In this document: in pieces, positions 1-9,020 of the stretch
How positions within the stretch are numbered: the first letter of the stretch is position 1
How the letters are laid out: the number at the start of each line of letters is the position of its first letter
Origin: JBDKGH01 sp039798265
GTDB lineage: Bacteria > Bacteroidota > Bacteroidia > Flavobacteriales_D > Sanyastnellaceae
DNA length: 64,000 bases
Reading direction: 5' to 3'
Assembly (NCBI GenBank): GCA_039798265.1
Contig: JBDKGH010000103.1
Span: 1 to 64,000 of the forward strand
Notes under the pieces: model-generated
What the model saw: the letters and a program-made list of their open reading frames with translations, nothing else
Told to the model about the DNA's origin: nothing
Databases searched by the model: none
Program-made: the position numbers and the translations under genes

Positions 1-971
1 GCTTGCAGTGCTTTTAAATCTACCTCACCTGGTTCATAGTACTTAGCCACTCCTTGCATATTCAGTGCGTCAGTAAAGACCAACCCTTTGAATCCCATTT
101 TTTCTTGAAGAAGATCATGGACAATTTTGGGAGAAAGTGTAGAAGGCGTATTGGGCGTGCTGTCCAATTCCGGAACGAAAAGGTGAGCAATCATGACACT
201 TCCCAATCCTTCTTGGATCAACTTGTAATAGGGATAAAGTTCCAGACTATCCAATCGTTGCAAGTGATAAGGAATCACGGGTAAATTATGATGGCTGTCG
301 GCGTCGGTATCTCCGTGTCCAGGAAAGTGTTTGGCATTAGCCAAAACTCCGCCATCTTGTAAGCCTTTCATGTATTGATATCCGTAGCGTGTAACAAGCT
401 CTCTGTTTTCGCCAAAAGAGCGATTTGAGATCACCGGATTATTTGGATTATTGTTAATGTCTACTACGGGAGAAAAACTAACATTAACACCTAAACGCTT
501 GCACTGGCGAGCCATTTCACGTCCGTACTCATAAATCAAATTTTCATCTTGCACCGCTCCCATGGTCATCTGTCGCGGAAAGGCAATGGTACTATCCAAA
601 CGCATTCCCAAACCCCATTCAGCATCCATACCAATCATTAATGGCACCCTGCTTTCTGCCTGAAAGCGGTTGGTCAGATTTGCTTGACGACCGGGGCTCC
701 CTTGAAAAAAGATGATTCCACCGATGCCATATTTGGTGATGAGGGCATCAATTCCAGCTGCATCGTAACTCTGGTGATTGGGATCACTCCATGCAGCAAC
801 CATAAACAATTGACCAATTCGTTGCTCCACAGTCAGTGTTTGAAATACAGAATCAGCCCATGGAGAAGGACTTTGTAGAAATACCGGAAGAGACGAAAAC
901 GATTTTTCTTGCGCAAAAAGCGAAGAATAAGTGGTCAAAAAAGAGAATAGTAGTATGATGCGGAACTTCAT
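1..971 (-). CDS. Glycoside hydrolase family 3 beta-N-acetylhexosaminidase, partial (N-terminal 323 residues)
   Basis: The gene runs off the left edge, so only the N-terminal part is visible. An ATG at 971 opens a Sec signal peptide of about 21 residues ending in LFAQ, so the enzyme is exported. The body is a GH3 TIM barrel: the family signature KHFPGHGDT is at about residue 214 and the segment VFTDALNM near residue 294 holds the expected nucleophile Asp. GH3 enzymes of this NagZ-like type release N-acetylglucosamine from peptidoglycan fragments or chitin oligomers. Bacteroidota homologues are often much longer, with a C-terminal beta-lactamase-like domain; whether that is so here cannot be seen. 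It lies 142 bases downstream of cmk on the same strand. Confidence 0.92.
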   Translation of the reverse strand, partial: MKFRIILLFSFLTTYSSLFAQEKSFSSLPVFLQSPSPWADSVFQTLTVEQRIGQLFMVAAWSDPNHQSYDAAGIDALITKYGIGGIIFFQGSPGRQANLTNRFQAESRVPLMIGMDAEWGLGMRLDSTIAFPRQMTMGAVQDENLIYEYGREMARQCKRLGVNVSFSPVVDINNNPNNPVISNRSFGENRELVTRYGYQYMKGLQDGGVLANAKHFPGHGDTDADSHHNLPVIPYHLQRLDSLELYPYYKLIQEGLGSVMIAHLFVPELDSTPNTPSTLSPKIVHDLLQEKMGFKGLVFTDALNMQGVAKYYEPGEVDLKALQ

Positions 972-1113
972 GATTCAACGGTGGTTGGTGCTACTTACAA
1001 AACAAGAAAATATTGTTCCATAAATGCAGCAAGTTGCGCATTCGTTTACAACACGCATTTGTTGAATAGATCGAAAGAATGAATGACCTATTGTTCCAAG
1101 AAGAAAAAAGAAA

Positions 1114-1824
1114 TTAGCCCAAGTTCTCTACGGCATCTAAACGCTTCATCACGTGCCCCATTACGAATTGAAATTGTTCTTCAATGGTCAAGTGAGTATT
1201 GTCAATCACAATGGCGGCTTCTGCTTGGCGCAGTGGGTCGTGCGCGCGATTGCTATCGTATTCATCGCGGGAGTTCACGTTCTTGAGTACTTCATCAAGG
1301 GTTGTTTCAACGCCCATGCTTTTCAACTCTTCAAAACGACGCTGTGCTCTCACTTTGTTGTCTGCCGTCATAAAAAACTTGAGCTCTGCGTCTGGCAAAA
1401 CTACGGTTCCAATATCACGACCGTCCATAACTACCCCATGTGTTTCAGCGATACGACGCTGAAGTTTCACAAGCTTAGTGCGCACAGCCTTTACATTGCT
1501 GATGCGAGAAACATAATTGCTTACCTGAAGAGAGCGAATCTCCTTCTCAACATTTTGTCCGTTGAGATAGGTTTCGTTTTGTCCGAGATCGGTGTTATAT
1601 CGGAAGCTGATTAAAACCAATTCAATCGCCCTTTCAAGAGCAGACTCATCGAGCGTTCCATCGTTTTTGATCAGTCCTTGCTGGAGTGCATAAAGCGTAA
1701 CCGCTCTATACATTGCACCGCTATCGATGTAAACATAATTCAACTCCTTGGCTACAGCACGAGCAATGGTGCTTTTACCACAAGAAGAGTAACCGTCAAT
1801 AGCAATGTTTAGTTTGGACTTCAC
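1114..1824 (-). CDS. cmk: Cytidylate kinase
   Basis: Phosphorylates CMP and dCMP to the diphosphates with ATP, in the cytoplasm, for RNA, DNA and CDP-lipid synthesis. The N-terminal P-loop is at residues 10-19 (DGYSSCGKST), followed by the family segment YIDSGAMYRAVT. The central MDGRDIGTVV and the DSNRAHDPLRQAE segment near the end are also characteristic of Cmk. At 236 residues the length is normal. The start is a GTG at 1824; a TATTTTTG box at 1842-1849 on this strand lies 17 bases before it and fits a Bacteroidota promoter. The gene stands between the GH3 gene downstream and ctlX upstream, 81 bases away. Confidence 0.97.
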   Translation of the reverse strand: MKSKLNIAIDGYSSCGKSTIARAVAKELNYVYIDSGAMYRAVTLYALQQGLIKNDGTLDESALERAIELVLISFRYNTDLGQNETYLNGQNVEKEIRSLQVSNYVSRISNVKAVRTKLVKLQRRIAETHGVVMDGRDIGTVVLPDAELKFFMTADNKVRAQRRFEELKSMGVETTLDEVLKNVNSRDEYDSNRAHDPLRQAEAAIVIDNTHLTIEEQFQFVMGHVMKRLDAVENLG

Positions 1825-1905
1825 GGGTTATTGGTTTGGAGCAAAAATACAAGTTAGGCGAGCATTTTAACGTGCTTTCTCTGTTTTTTTTCTGAAGAAC
1901 TTGAT

Positions 1906-2832
1906 TTATACCTCTGGCAAGAAATTTTCGGCAATCATACAGCGAGCACTCCCCCCACCTATTCGCTCGATAGTAGGTATGTGCAGAGCCACAATTTCAC
2001 CCTGCTCTTGAATTTTCTCGAGCTGATCGCCACGCAAAGATTTTTGAGCTGTAGTGGACATGACCCATATTTTTTTCCCTTGATGATTCTTCAGCTCCAA
2101 AGCATTTCCAGCGAATTGATCCATTTGCTCCAAAGAAATAAATAGCACACTTTTGCCAGATTCAATAAGGCTTTGCACCACCTGGTTGCGCTCATTCTCC
2201 GGAACGGCCTCGCCACAAAAGATAGCTAAATTCTCCCCTATGGACAGTAGAACATTGGTATGATAGATGGCCGTTGGCTTTTCACCCCTCGAGTCAAATG
2301 CGCTAAAAACAATAGGAACAAACCCCATCTTCTGCGCCCAATTCTCTACCAATTGCTCATGCGTTCGTGGCGATCGCGCGGCATATACTCGCTTATTCAC
2401 TCGATCTAATATCAAGCTACCCGTGCCCTCCAGGAACTTACCTTGATTTTCCGCGGCTGTCCAATCGAGCCATTCCGATACTCGAAAACCTTCCTTTAAG
2501 AGCACCTGATCAAAATTGGCGATTCGTTCTCTTCTTCTATTGGGCGCTAGCATAGGATAACCGATCAACGTACCATCGGCATGAGTCGAAAACCAGTTAT
2601 TGGGAAAAATGCTATCTGGGGTCTTATTTTCCAGGCAATCTTGCAAAACTGTAACCTTCAGCCCTTTCTGGCGTAGAAAGTCACAAGCTAAATCGAATTC
2701 CAAGAGCGCATTAAGATGAATTTCACTCGACTCCATAATGCTGATCTGTTGAAAATGATTGGATTCCGCCGTTTCGGCGTTCCAACCAAAACAGGCTGGT
2801 CGGACCATTATTATGGCGTTAGTATTTTGCAT
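1906..2832 (-). CDS. ctlX: CtlX-type citrulline/arginine deiminase-superfamily hydrolase
   Basis: Belongs to the amidinotransferase / peptidylarginine deiminase fold. Residues 9-17 (MVRPACFGW) and the following ETAESNHFQ are the signature opening of the CtlX family (citrulline utilisation hydrolase, known from Francisella). Conserved active-site candidates are PNNWFSTH (78-85), LEGTGS (134-139), His191 (YHTNVLL) and Cys298 in GGGSARCM near the C-terminus, so the Cys/His catalytic set looks intact. No signal peptide: a cytoplasmic enzyme. In other Bacteroidota this family often sits beside ornithine metabolism genes; here it lies between cmk and a lipoprotein, so context does not fix the substrate. 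Agmatine or arginine derivatives remain possible. Confidence 0.85.
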   Translation of the reverse strand: MQNTNAIIMVRPACFGWNAETAESNHFQQISIMESSEIHLNALLEFDLACDFLRQKGLKVTVLQDCLENKTPDSIFPNNWFSTHADGTLIGYPMLAPNRRRERIANFDQVLLKEGFRVSEWLDWTAAENQGKFLEGTGSLILDRVNKRVYAARSPRTHEQLVENWAQKMGFVPIVFSAFDSRGEKPTAIYHTNVLLSIGENLAIFCGEAVPENERNQVVQSLIESGKSVLFISLEQMDQFAGNALELKNHQGKKIWVMSTTAQKSLRGDQLEKIQEQGEIVALHIPTIERIGGGSARCMIAENFLPEV

Positions 2833-2851
2833 ATAGGCGTCTTTGGTTATA

Positions 2852-2859
2852 CAAAGTTA
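2852..2859 (-). promoter_or_regulatory. Probable -7 box (TAACTTTG) for ctlX
   Basis: On the minus strand the box matches the Bacteroidota TAnnTTTG consensus and ends 19 bases before the ctlX ATG. No clear -33 element was found at the expected spacing. Confidence 0.45.
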
Positions 2860-2967
2860 GTTTTTTCACAAGGTAAATTGGAGAATTCTTCGGCCTTCTC
2901 ACTTTTAACCGAAGTGTTCAAATTACCTTCGAAAAGCATAAACTGAAGAACGTAAACCCACCCTATT

Positions 2968-3666
2968 TTGAAGCTATTTAGATTTCCGTTTCTCCTCTTT
3001 GTTTGCTTGATTGCCCTTATTGCGTGCAACAAGAAAAACCTATTCTCGAAGAAAAGCGAGGGGGTCATTATTTATGACGTCTCTTTTCCTTATGAGGAAA
3101 ACTCACTAATGCTCGAACTCTACCCCAAAGAGATGACAGCCGAATTCAAAGATGATTCTTTTCACACCACTGTGAAGTCTTCTTATGGCGTAATCAGCAC
3201 TGAGTTCATCGTCAACAATGCCGATAAATCAATTGTACAACTACTTAAATCATTCAGCGACAAGTTTTCTCTTACCGTTGCTGAGCAAGATTTAAGTACA
3301 TGGCACCAACAGTTTCCCGATTTCACTTTTGTGCCTACCAACGAAGTGGACACCATTGCGGGTTATGCTTGTCATAAAACAATCGCGAAGTTCAAAGGAG
3401 ATTCTCTCCCCAACATAGAACTCTGGCACACCAAAGAAATTGATTTAGACCACTCCAACTGGTGGAACCAGTACGATGGTATCGATGGTTTTTTGATGAG
3501 CTATGAAGTGGAGCAATATGGTAAAAGAATGAAATTACGCGCCCGTGAAGTACGATTCCAACCTATTCCGATTGAACACTTCAACGTGCCTGCAGAATAC
3601 AAACCCATTGATCAATCGAGCATGCTAACGGAGATTGAAAACTTGATCAACGAGTTTATGAACTAA
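2968..3666 (+). CDS. Lipoprotein of the GLPGLI/DUF4412-like type, function unknown
   Basis: A 232-residue protein with a short lipoprotein signal: a hydrophobic stretch at residues 4-19 followed by a lipobox ending at Cys20 (LIALIAC) and then KKN. The first Met codon lies far inside the mature protein, so the TTG at 2968, which retains the whole signal peptide, is the best start. The mature part is one domain with alternating beta-type segments, and the run DTIAGYACHKTIA resembles the segment by which GLPGLI and DUF4412 proteins are recognised, a periplasm-facing fold of unknown role found widely in Bacteroidota. It is transcribed alone and followed by a strong terminator. Family assignment is by resemblance only. 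Confidence 0.72.
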   Translation: MKLFRFPFLLFVCLIALIACNKKNLFSKKSEGVIIYDVSFPYEENSLMLELYPKEMTAEFKDDSFHTTVKSSYGVISTEFIVNNADKSIVQLLKSFSDKFSLTVAEQDLSTWHQQFPDFTFVPTNEVDTIAGYACHKTIAKFKGDSLPNIELWHTKEIDLDHSNWWNQYDGIDGFLMSYEVEQYGKRMKLRAREVRFQPIPIEHFNVPAEYKPIDQSSMLTEIENLINEFMN

Positions 3667-3729
3667 TCGAAACTTTCATTTAATAGATGCGTAGTAAGGC
3701 ATAACTATCATTTGTAAATTTTTAAAAAA

Positions 3730-3770
3730 CGTGGCGACAAAGCGTAGAGAACTTGCAGCCACGTTTTTTT
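3730..3770 (+). terminator. Rho-independent terminator after the lipoprotein gene
   Basis: Stem CGTGGC (3730-3735) pairs with GCCACG (3758-3763) and is followed by a run of ten T. An A run precedes the left arm, lengthening the stem. Confidence 0.8.
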
Positions 3771-3827
3771 TTTGCCTTTATTGAACCTTTGATGAACTGA
3801 TCGGTAAGCGTCAAAAATTAACCGATC

Positions 3828-6209
3828 ATGAAGTCTATTTCTTTTCAGCCCCTTGCTCGCTGGTTCCGCTCCGATGGACGGCACTTTCAGATCGTATCAC
3901 AAGTTACCTTTTTATGCTACGGTATACTACTACTTCAGTGGAATGCTGACATTTGGAAATATACAGCAGCTATAGGAGGTTGCGTGTTTGCTCAGCTGTT
4001 GGCCATCCTTTTTGCAAACGCTCCGCGTGAGTCACTAAAAAGTGCACTTATCACTGGGCTTGGTCTCTCTCTTCTTTTAAAAGCCGGATCACCATGGCTT
4101 TTTCTTTTTGCCGCTTTCTTTGCAATTGGTCAAAAATTTCTCCTCCGTATCAATGGTAAACACCTCTGGAATCCAGCCAACTTCGGCATCATCATTCTTA
4201 TTCTTTTGCATTCAGAAGCGTGGGTTTCACCTGGTCAATGGGGCAGCAGTGCAACTCTCATCTTTATCATTGGCACTGCCGGATTAGCCGTACTTTCTCG
4301 TGTGCAACGGTTAGATACGGGCATAGCTTATCTCCTTACATTTTTAGTGTTGGAGTATTCTCGTACCATTCTCTATCTCGGTTGGGATTACGAAGTTCTT
4401 TTTCATCGTTTGAGTAATGGCACATTATGGTTGTTCGCCTTTTTCATGATCACGGATCCCATGACTACACCGAACAACAGAACCGTTCGAATAATTTGGG
4501 CCATTGTAGTTGCTACTGCTAGTTTCATTGGCATCAACTTCTTTTTTAAGTCAACCTCTCCCCAATGGGTGCTCTTTTTGGCCACCCCGCTTACTCCATT
4601 GATTGACTATGCATTCAAAGGCCAGTCATTTCATTGGGTCTCTTTTCCTAAAACTCCAAAACTTTCCTTTATGAAACCGCTTTCTCTTCTTTTAGCACTC
4701 TTGCTTTTTGTGCAAAACACCTCTTATGCCTTTTGTGGTTTTTATGTAGCAAAAGCTGATGCTACCTTATTCAATAACAAAAGCGAAGTCATATTGGTGC
4801 GCGATGGACTGCACACCGTTATTACTATGAGTAATGATTTCAAGGGAGATGTCGAAGATTTCGCCATGGTTGTGCCTGTTCCTGTTGTTTTGAAAGAATC
4901 GCAAATAAAGGTGGTTGACAGAAGTCTTTTCGATGTATTAGACAGCTACTCTAGCCCGCGTTTGGCAGAATACTACGACAATCACCCTTGCTACCAATTT
5001 GAGATGGAAGTAACAAAAATGGTGAGTATAGCCGAAGTCGCGAGCAGCAAAAAATTAGATGTAAATGAAGACAGTGCAATTGAATTTGGAGTAACCATTG
5101 AGGCCTCATACAGCATTGGAGAATATGATATTCTATTGCTATCCGCTACTCAAAGCACAGGACTTAAAACCTGGTTGATTGAAAATGGCTATCGCATTCC
5201 TCCTACTGCGGAAGAAGTGCTGCAGCCATATATCAAAAGCAACATGAAGTTTTTTGTAGTAAAAGTGAATTTGGAAAATATGCAGAGCACCGGTTACGAC
5301 CAACTTCGTCCGATTCAAATCTCTTTTGATCACGAAAAATTCATGCTTCCTATAAGATTGGGTATGGCCAATAGCACTGGTGTGCAGGATATGATCGTTT
5401 ATGCATTTACCCGTCAAGGCCGCGTGGAATGCACTAATTACAGAACAGTAGAGGTTCCCTCCAACAAGAACATTCCCCTCTTTGTGCGCAATGATTTTGG
5501 ACAATTTTATCTCGATGTGTTTGATCGAACGTACCGCAATGCCGGCCGAAACGCGGTGATGCTTGAATATGCTTGGGATGTTACTCCAAATTGGGGTGGA
5601 ATGAAATGTGACCCTTGCGTAGGACCTCCGCCTCTTACCAACGATCTAGCAAAAGCTGGCATTACTTGGTTAAATCAAGATCGCGTATTCTTCACCCGTA
5701 TGCATGTGCGATATACCCGTGATCGATTCCCTGCTGACCTTACTTTTCAAGTAACACCTAATACACAGCAATTCCAAGCTCGCTATGTTTTACATAATCC
5801 GGCTCAAGGTCCCTTTGACTGCGAAGAAGCAGAAAATTATCTGCAAGATTTGCGCAATCGAAGAAAACTAGAGTTAGATGAACTCTATGCGCTTACTGGA
5901 AAATCGGACCGCCGTTTTGATACTTATCTGAACGAATACAACCGATATATGAAAAACAAACCAGAAGACCAATCTCCTTCAAAACCCATAGAACTTCAAA
6001 ACGAAGAGCAGCCCAAGAAAAAAGAAGATGCGCCCATCTCTTGGACACCACCATCTGATGCTTCTGATGATGACGCCACTCCACCCTCTAACGGCAATGG
6101 ATGGATTGCACTGACCTTGTTAGGTATGGTGATGGCCATTACTCTTTTTGCAAGTAGAAAAGAGAAAAACAAACCATCCCTTTCCTCTACTTCCCATCCT
6201 TCAGCTTAA
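3828..6209 (+). CDS. Fusion: RnfD/NqrB-like membrane domain plus DUF2330 domain
   Basis: A single 793-codon reading frame joins two parts that look like separate proteins. Residues 20-265 form several transmembrane helices with NPANFG (115-120) and FFMITDPMTTP (205-215), the latter matching the TDPxTxP motif of RnfD/NqrB subunits of ion-translocating oxidoreductases. Residues 282-301 (ATG at 4671) look like a complete signal peptide, MKPLSLLL to YAFCGFYV. This is followed by DUF2330 (about 300-640), with the typical VAKADA, DFAMVVPVP and conserved Cys in NHPC and KCDPC. A Lys/Pro/Asp-rich linker and a final transmembrane helix near 755-775 anchor the end. The likely topology is an inner-membrane protein with DUF2330 in the periplasm. 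No other Rnf or Nqr subunit is nearby. The RnfD part alone would not be an electron-transfer complex. Translation from 4671 as a separate product is possible. Confidence 0.85.
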   Translation: MKSISFQPLARWFRSDGRHFQIVSQVTFLCYGILLLQWNADIWKYTAAIGGCVFAQLLAILFANAPRESLKSALITGLGLSLLLKAGSPWLFLFAAFFAIGQKFLLRINGKHLWNPANFGIIILILLHSEAWVSPGQWGSSATLIFIIGTAGLAVLSRVQRLDTGIAYLLTFLVLEYSRTILYLGWDYEVLFHRLSNGTLWLFAFFMITDPMTTPNNRTVRIIWAIVVATASFIGINFFFKSTSPQWVLFLATPLTPLIDYAFKGQSFHWVSFPKTPKLSFMKPLSLLLALLLFVQNTSYAFCGFYVAKADATLFNNKSEVILVRDGLHTVITMSNDFKGDVEDFAMVVPVPVVLKESQIKVVDRSLFDVLDSYSSPRLAEYYDNHPCYQFEMEVTKMVSIAEVASSKKLDVNEDSAIEFGVTIEASYSIGEYDILLLSATQSTGLKTWLIENGYRIPPTAEEVLQPYIKSNMKFFVVKVNLENMQSTGYDQLRPIQISFDHEKFMLPIRLGMANSTGVQDMIVYAFTRQGRVECTNYRTVEVPSNKNIPLFVRNDFGQFYLDVFDRTYRNAGRNAVMLEYAWDVTPNWGGMKCDPCVGPPPLTNDLAKAGITWLNQDRVFFTRMHVRYTRDRFPADLTFQVTPNTQQFQARYVLHNPAQGPFDCEEAENYLQDLRNRRKLELDELYALTGKSDRRFDTYLNEYNRYMKNKPEDQSPSKPIELQNEEQPKKKEDAPISWTPPSDASDDDATPPSNGNGWIALTLLGMVMAITLFASRKEKNKPSLSSTSHPSA

Positions 6210-6230
6210 ACGCGAGTAGTGATAAAAAAA

Positions 6231-6262
6231 GGGCCGATTCACATGAAGTGATCGGCCCTTTT
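6231..6262. terminator. Terminator between convergent genes
   Basis: GGGCCGATTCAC pairs with GTGATCGGCCC (one bulged base). It is flanked by an A run to the left and a T-rich stretch to the right, so it can act on both strands for the fusion gene and the SPFH gene. Confidence 0.85.
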
Positions 6263-6278
6263 CCTTTTATGAAAAAAA

Positions 6279-7226
6279 TTATTTTGAAGCCTGCTTGGTG
6301 GTGTCTTCCATCATTTTATTCATGCCCATCATTTGGCGCATCGATTTCTCCATACCCTCAGGCGAACCGTCAAGGAAAATAACATTACCCTTTCCGTATT
6401 CAGCAAAATTTTTGATCGCCTCTGTCCACATCGAGAACATGATCATAGAGGTATCCAAGTTGGCTTGTTGCATTTCACGCGCAGCGTTATTCATACCGCG
6501 TGCTACTTCTTCACGGAATAAGGCTACCCCTTGACCACGCAACTGAGCTGCTTCACGTTCCGCTTGAGCCGCAATTTTAATGGCGTTACCATCTGCTTCA
6601 GCAGCTTTTGTTTTCGTAATTAAAAGAGCTTGACCTTCGTTCTCTGCAGCGGCTTTCAAATTGTTTGAAGCCACCACCTGAGCCATCGACTTAATAATCG
6701 CTTCATCAAAGGTGATATCGTTGATTTGCAAATCTTGCAAATGATATCCCCACTCCTCCAATCGATTGTCTATTTCCGCCTTCACGTGTTCCACAATTTC
6801 ATTGCGAAGTCCTAATACTTCCGCTTGTCTTTTTGTGGCTACGAAAGCGCGAATGGTTCCTTCAATGGTTCTAACCAATGCTTGCATGAGGTTTTGATCA
6901 TTCACAAACTTGAATGCAACGCTCTTGATGGTTTCTTCTTCACCATTCATCACGGAGTATAAAAGCATACTCTTGAAATACACATTCGCTTGGTCATGCG
7001 TAACAGCCTGAAACTCGAGTTCAACCGATCGATTCTGAGTGGATACACGTCGGAAGATTTGTTCTACGAAGGGAATGACCATATTTAATCCAGGATGAAG
7101 CACACGGCGGTATTTACCAAATACAGTGACTACAGCGATGGTTCCCTGCTGCACAGTTTTGAAAGCTCGTGTAAGCAAGAACACAATAAGTAAGAAAATA
7201 ATTAATTCAGAAACGGGTAGTTGCAT
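6279..7226 (-). CDS. SPFH/band 7 (stomatin-like) membrane protein
   Basis: An N-terminal transmembrane helix (about residues 8-22 from the ATG at 7226) is followed by a band 7 domain: VQQGTIAVVTVFGKYRRVLHPGLN, split here as VQQGTIAV and KYRRVLHPGL, then a long helical region rich in Ala, Glu and Lys (EGQALLITKTKAAEADG and onwards), the coiled-coil flotillin/stomatin oligomerisation arm. Such proteins form large rings on membranes and act as scaffolds or partners of proteases. A TTG three codons earlier is a possible alternative start, but the ATG fits better, and a TACCTTCG box at 7243-7250 lies 16 bases upstream of it. There is no adjacent NfeD or FtsH gene to narrow the role. Confidence 0.9.
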   Translation of the reverse strand: MQLPVSELIIFLLIVFLLTRAFKTVQQGTIAVVTVFGKYRRVLHPGLNMVIPFVEQIFRRVSTQNRSVELEFQAVTHDQANVYFKSMLLYSVMNGEEETIKSVAFKFVNDQNLMQALVRTIEGTIRAFVATKRQAEVLGLRNEIVEHVKAEIDNRLEEWGYHLQDLQINDITFDEAIIKSMAQVVASNNLKAAAENEGQALLITKTKAAEADGNAIKIAAQAEREAAQLRGQGVALFREEVARGMNNAAREMQQANLDTSMIMFSMWTEAIKNFAEYGKGNVIFLDGSPEGMEKSMRQMMGMNKMMEDTTKQASK

Positions 7227-7321
7227 GTTGTTCAATTTTTACCGAAGGTACATGAAATGATTCAAAAATGTTCTTCTATAATCCCGCCATTCTGCTATTC
7301 ATCCTTGGTCTAGACCACCGA

Positions 7322-7354
7322 TAAAAAAAACGCCCGCCCCAATAGGGCAGGCGT
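7322..7354 (-). terminator. Terminator of the GAPDH gene
   Basis: On the minus strand ACGCCTGCCC pairs with GGGCGGGCGT (one T-G wobble) around a five-base loop and is followed by seven or more T. Confidence 0.85.
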
Positions 7355-7376
7355 TCATTTATAAGACAATTGGATC

Positions 7377-8840
7377 TTAGTAATAAATGTTACGACGCAC
7401 TTTGGCTACATACTTGGCCAAGCGAATTACTTGCTTAGTGTAACCATATTCATTGTCGTACCATACGTAAAGCACAATACCCTTACCATCATTGCTTACA
7501 ATGGTGGCTTGGCTATCATATACCGAGCAGCACTCGTTGCCGATGATGTCGCTCGACACCAACTCTTCACTGATGCTAAAGTAAATTTGATTCACCAAAT
7601 CGCCTTCTAAAGCGGCTTTGCGAATCATTGCGTTTACTTCGGCCACTGAAGTGCCTTTATTGACATAAGCATTGATGATGGCCAATGAACCATTAGGGGT
7701 TGGTACACGCACTGCATTTGCAGTCAACTTATTCAACAAATCTGGAATTACTTTGGTTACTGCTTTGGCAGCACCTGTTTCTGTAATTACCATATTCACA
7801 GCAGCACTGCGCCCACGGCGACTTTTCTTGTGCATGTTATCCAATAAGTTTTGGTCATTGGTATACGCGTGAACAGTTTCAATGTGCCCTTTTTCAACCC
7901 CCAAGTTATCATTGATTACTTTTAAAATAGGGCTAATGGCATTGGTGGTGCATGACGCGGCCGAGAAGATCGTTTCATTTTCAATATCCAAATCGCGGTG
8001 ATTGATACCATAAACAATGTTGGGTACTTCTTTACCAGGAGCAGTCAAGATCACTTTAGAAACCCCTTTGCTTTTTAGGTGGATACCTAGAGCTGTGCGA
8101 TCTTTATAAACACCAGTATTATCGATCAAAAGGGCATTATTGATGCCATAAGCCGTGTAATCCAACGCGGCAGGATCTTTTGTGCCAATCATATGAACAC
8201 GTTGGCCATTTACGATCATGCATTTGTTTTCATAATCGATCTCCACCGTGCCTTTGAAGCGACCGTGAACAGAATCATTTTCGAAAAGAGCAGCGCGTTT
8301 TTTCAATGACAACTCATCATCTTCGCGGGTAACGATAGCACGCAAACGTAACTGCTGACCTTTACCAGCTTGACGCACCAACTCACGAGCGGCAAGACGA
8401 CCAATACGTCCGAAACCGAACAACACTACATCGCGAGGTTCGATTTCATTGCCCGCCTCAAGGGTAAAATTGTTAAGTTTTTCTTCGAGGAATTCGCGGT
8501 GCGATTTGAAGTGATCGCGTGCTTGAAGCCATTCGCTGGCCAACTTTCCAATATCAATTTTGGCTGGAGCCAAATTCATTTCATATAGTTCTTTCGCTAA
8601 ATCAGCTGTATCGAATACGCTGATAGGCTTTCCTACAACTTCACCAGCATACTTGTGCAAGCGTAAAATTTCAGTTGTAGAAGTGTCAACGAGGTGGTTG
8701 CGAAACAGCACCAATTCGATTGACTTGTCGAAAAGCAACTTACCCACCATATGGCCGAGTTCAACTGCTGCTTTCTCCTGGTTCACAAACACCTTCAGTT
8801 CATTGCTGTAAGTGTCGGGTGACAAAACGGAATTTGACAT
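7377..8840 (-). CDS. Glyceraldehyde-3-phosphate dehydrogenase, long Bacteroidota form
   Basis: NAD(P)-dependent glycolytic/gluconeogenic dehydrogenase. The Rossmann motif GFGRIGR is at 142-148 and the catalytic SAASCTTN places Cys297. HAYTNDQ and the C-terminal WYDNEYGYTKQ are also typical. Before the Rossmann fold there are about 140 extra residues rich in helix-forming sequence; this N-terminal extension is a known feature of a GAPDH subgroup in Bacteroidota and some gamma-proteobacteria. The start at 8840 (MSNSVLSP) was chosen over an ATG 13 codons earlier because the extra residues are not protein-like. A TACCTTTG box lies at 8917-8924 upstream on this strand. Confidence 0.96.
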   Translation of the reverse strand: MSNSVLSPDTYSNELKVFVNQEKAAVELGHMVGKLLFDKSIELVLFRNHLVDTSTTEILRLHKYAGEVVGKPISVFDTADLAKELYEMNLAPAKIDIGKLASEWLQARDHFKSHREFLEEKLNNFTLEAGNEIEPRDVVLFGFGRIGRLAARELVRQAGKGQQLRLRAIVTREDDELSLKKRAALFENDSVHGRFKGTVEIDYENKCMIVNGQRVHMIGTKDPAALDYTAYGINNALLIDNTGVYKDRTALGIHLKSKGVSKVILTAPGKEVPNIVYGINHRDLDIENETIFSAASCTTNAISPILKVINDNLGVEKGHIETVHAYTNDQNLLDNMHKKSRRGRSAAVNMVITETGAAKAVTKVIPDLLNKLTANAVRVPTPNGSLAIINAYVNKGTSVAEVNAMIRKAALEGDLVNQIYFSISEELVSSDIIGNECCSVYDSQATIVSNDGKGIVLYVWYDNEYGYTKQVIRLAKYVAKVRRNIYY

Positions 8841-8960
8841 TTGATGATTTGATTTTGTTGTTAAAAAACTAATTTTCAATAGCTTAAAAATTAATCATTG
8901 AACTTTTAAGCCGGTGCAAAGGTAGAACAACCAAAGAAAACTTGGATGGCTTTTTTTAGA

Positions 8961-8998
8961 AAAACAAAAGGCCCTTCCTACAATTGGAAAGGCCTTTG
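8961..8998 (-). terminator. Terminator of the htrA gene
   Basis: On the minus strand AAAGGCCTTTCC pairs with GGAAGGGCCTTT around a seven-base loop, followed by TTTTGTTTTT. Confidence 0.85.
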
Positions 8999-9020
8999 TT
9001 GTCAGGTAATTCGAACTTAA

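Noticed and set aside
1153..1614. 153-codon open frame antisense to cmk
   Set aside because: Shadow of a gene with clear kinase motifs; no separate evidence.
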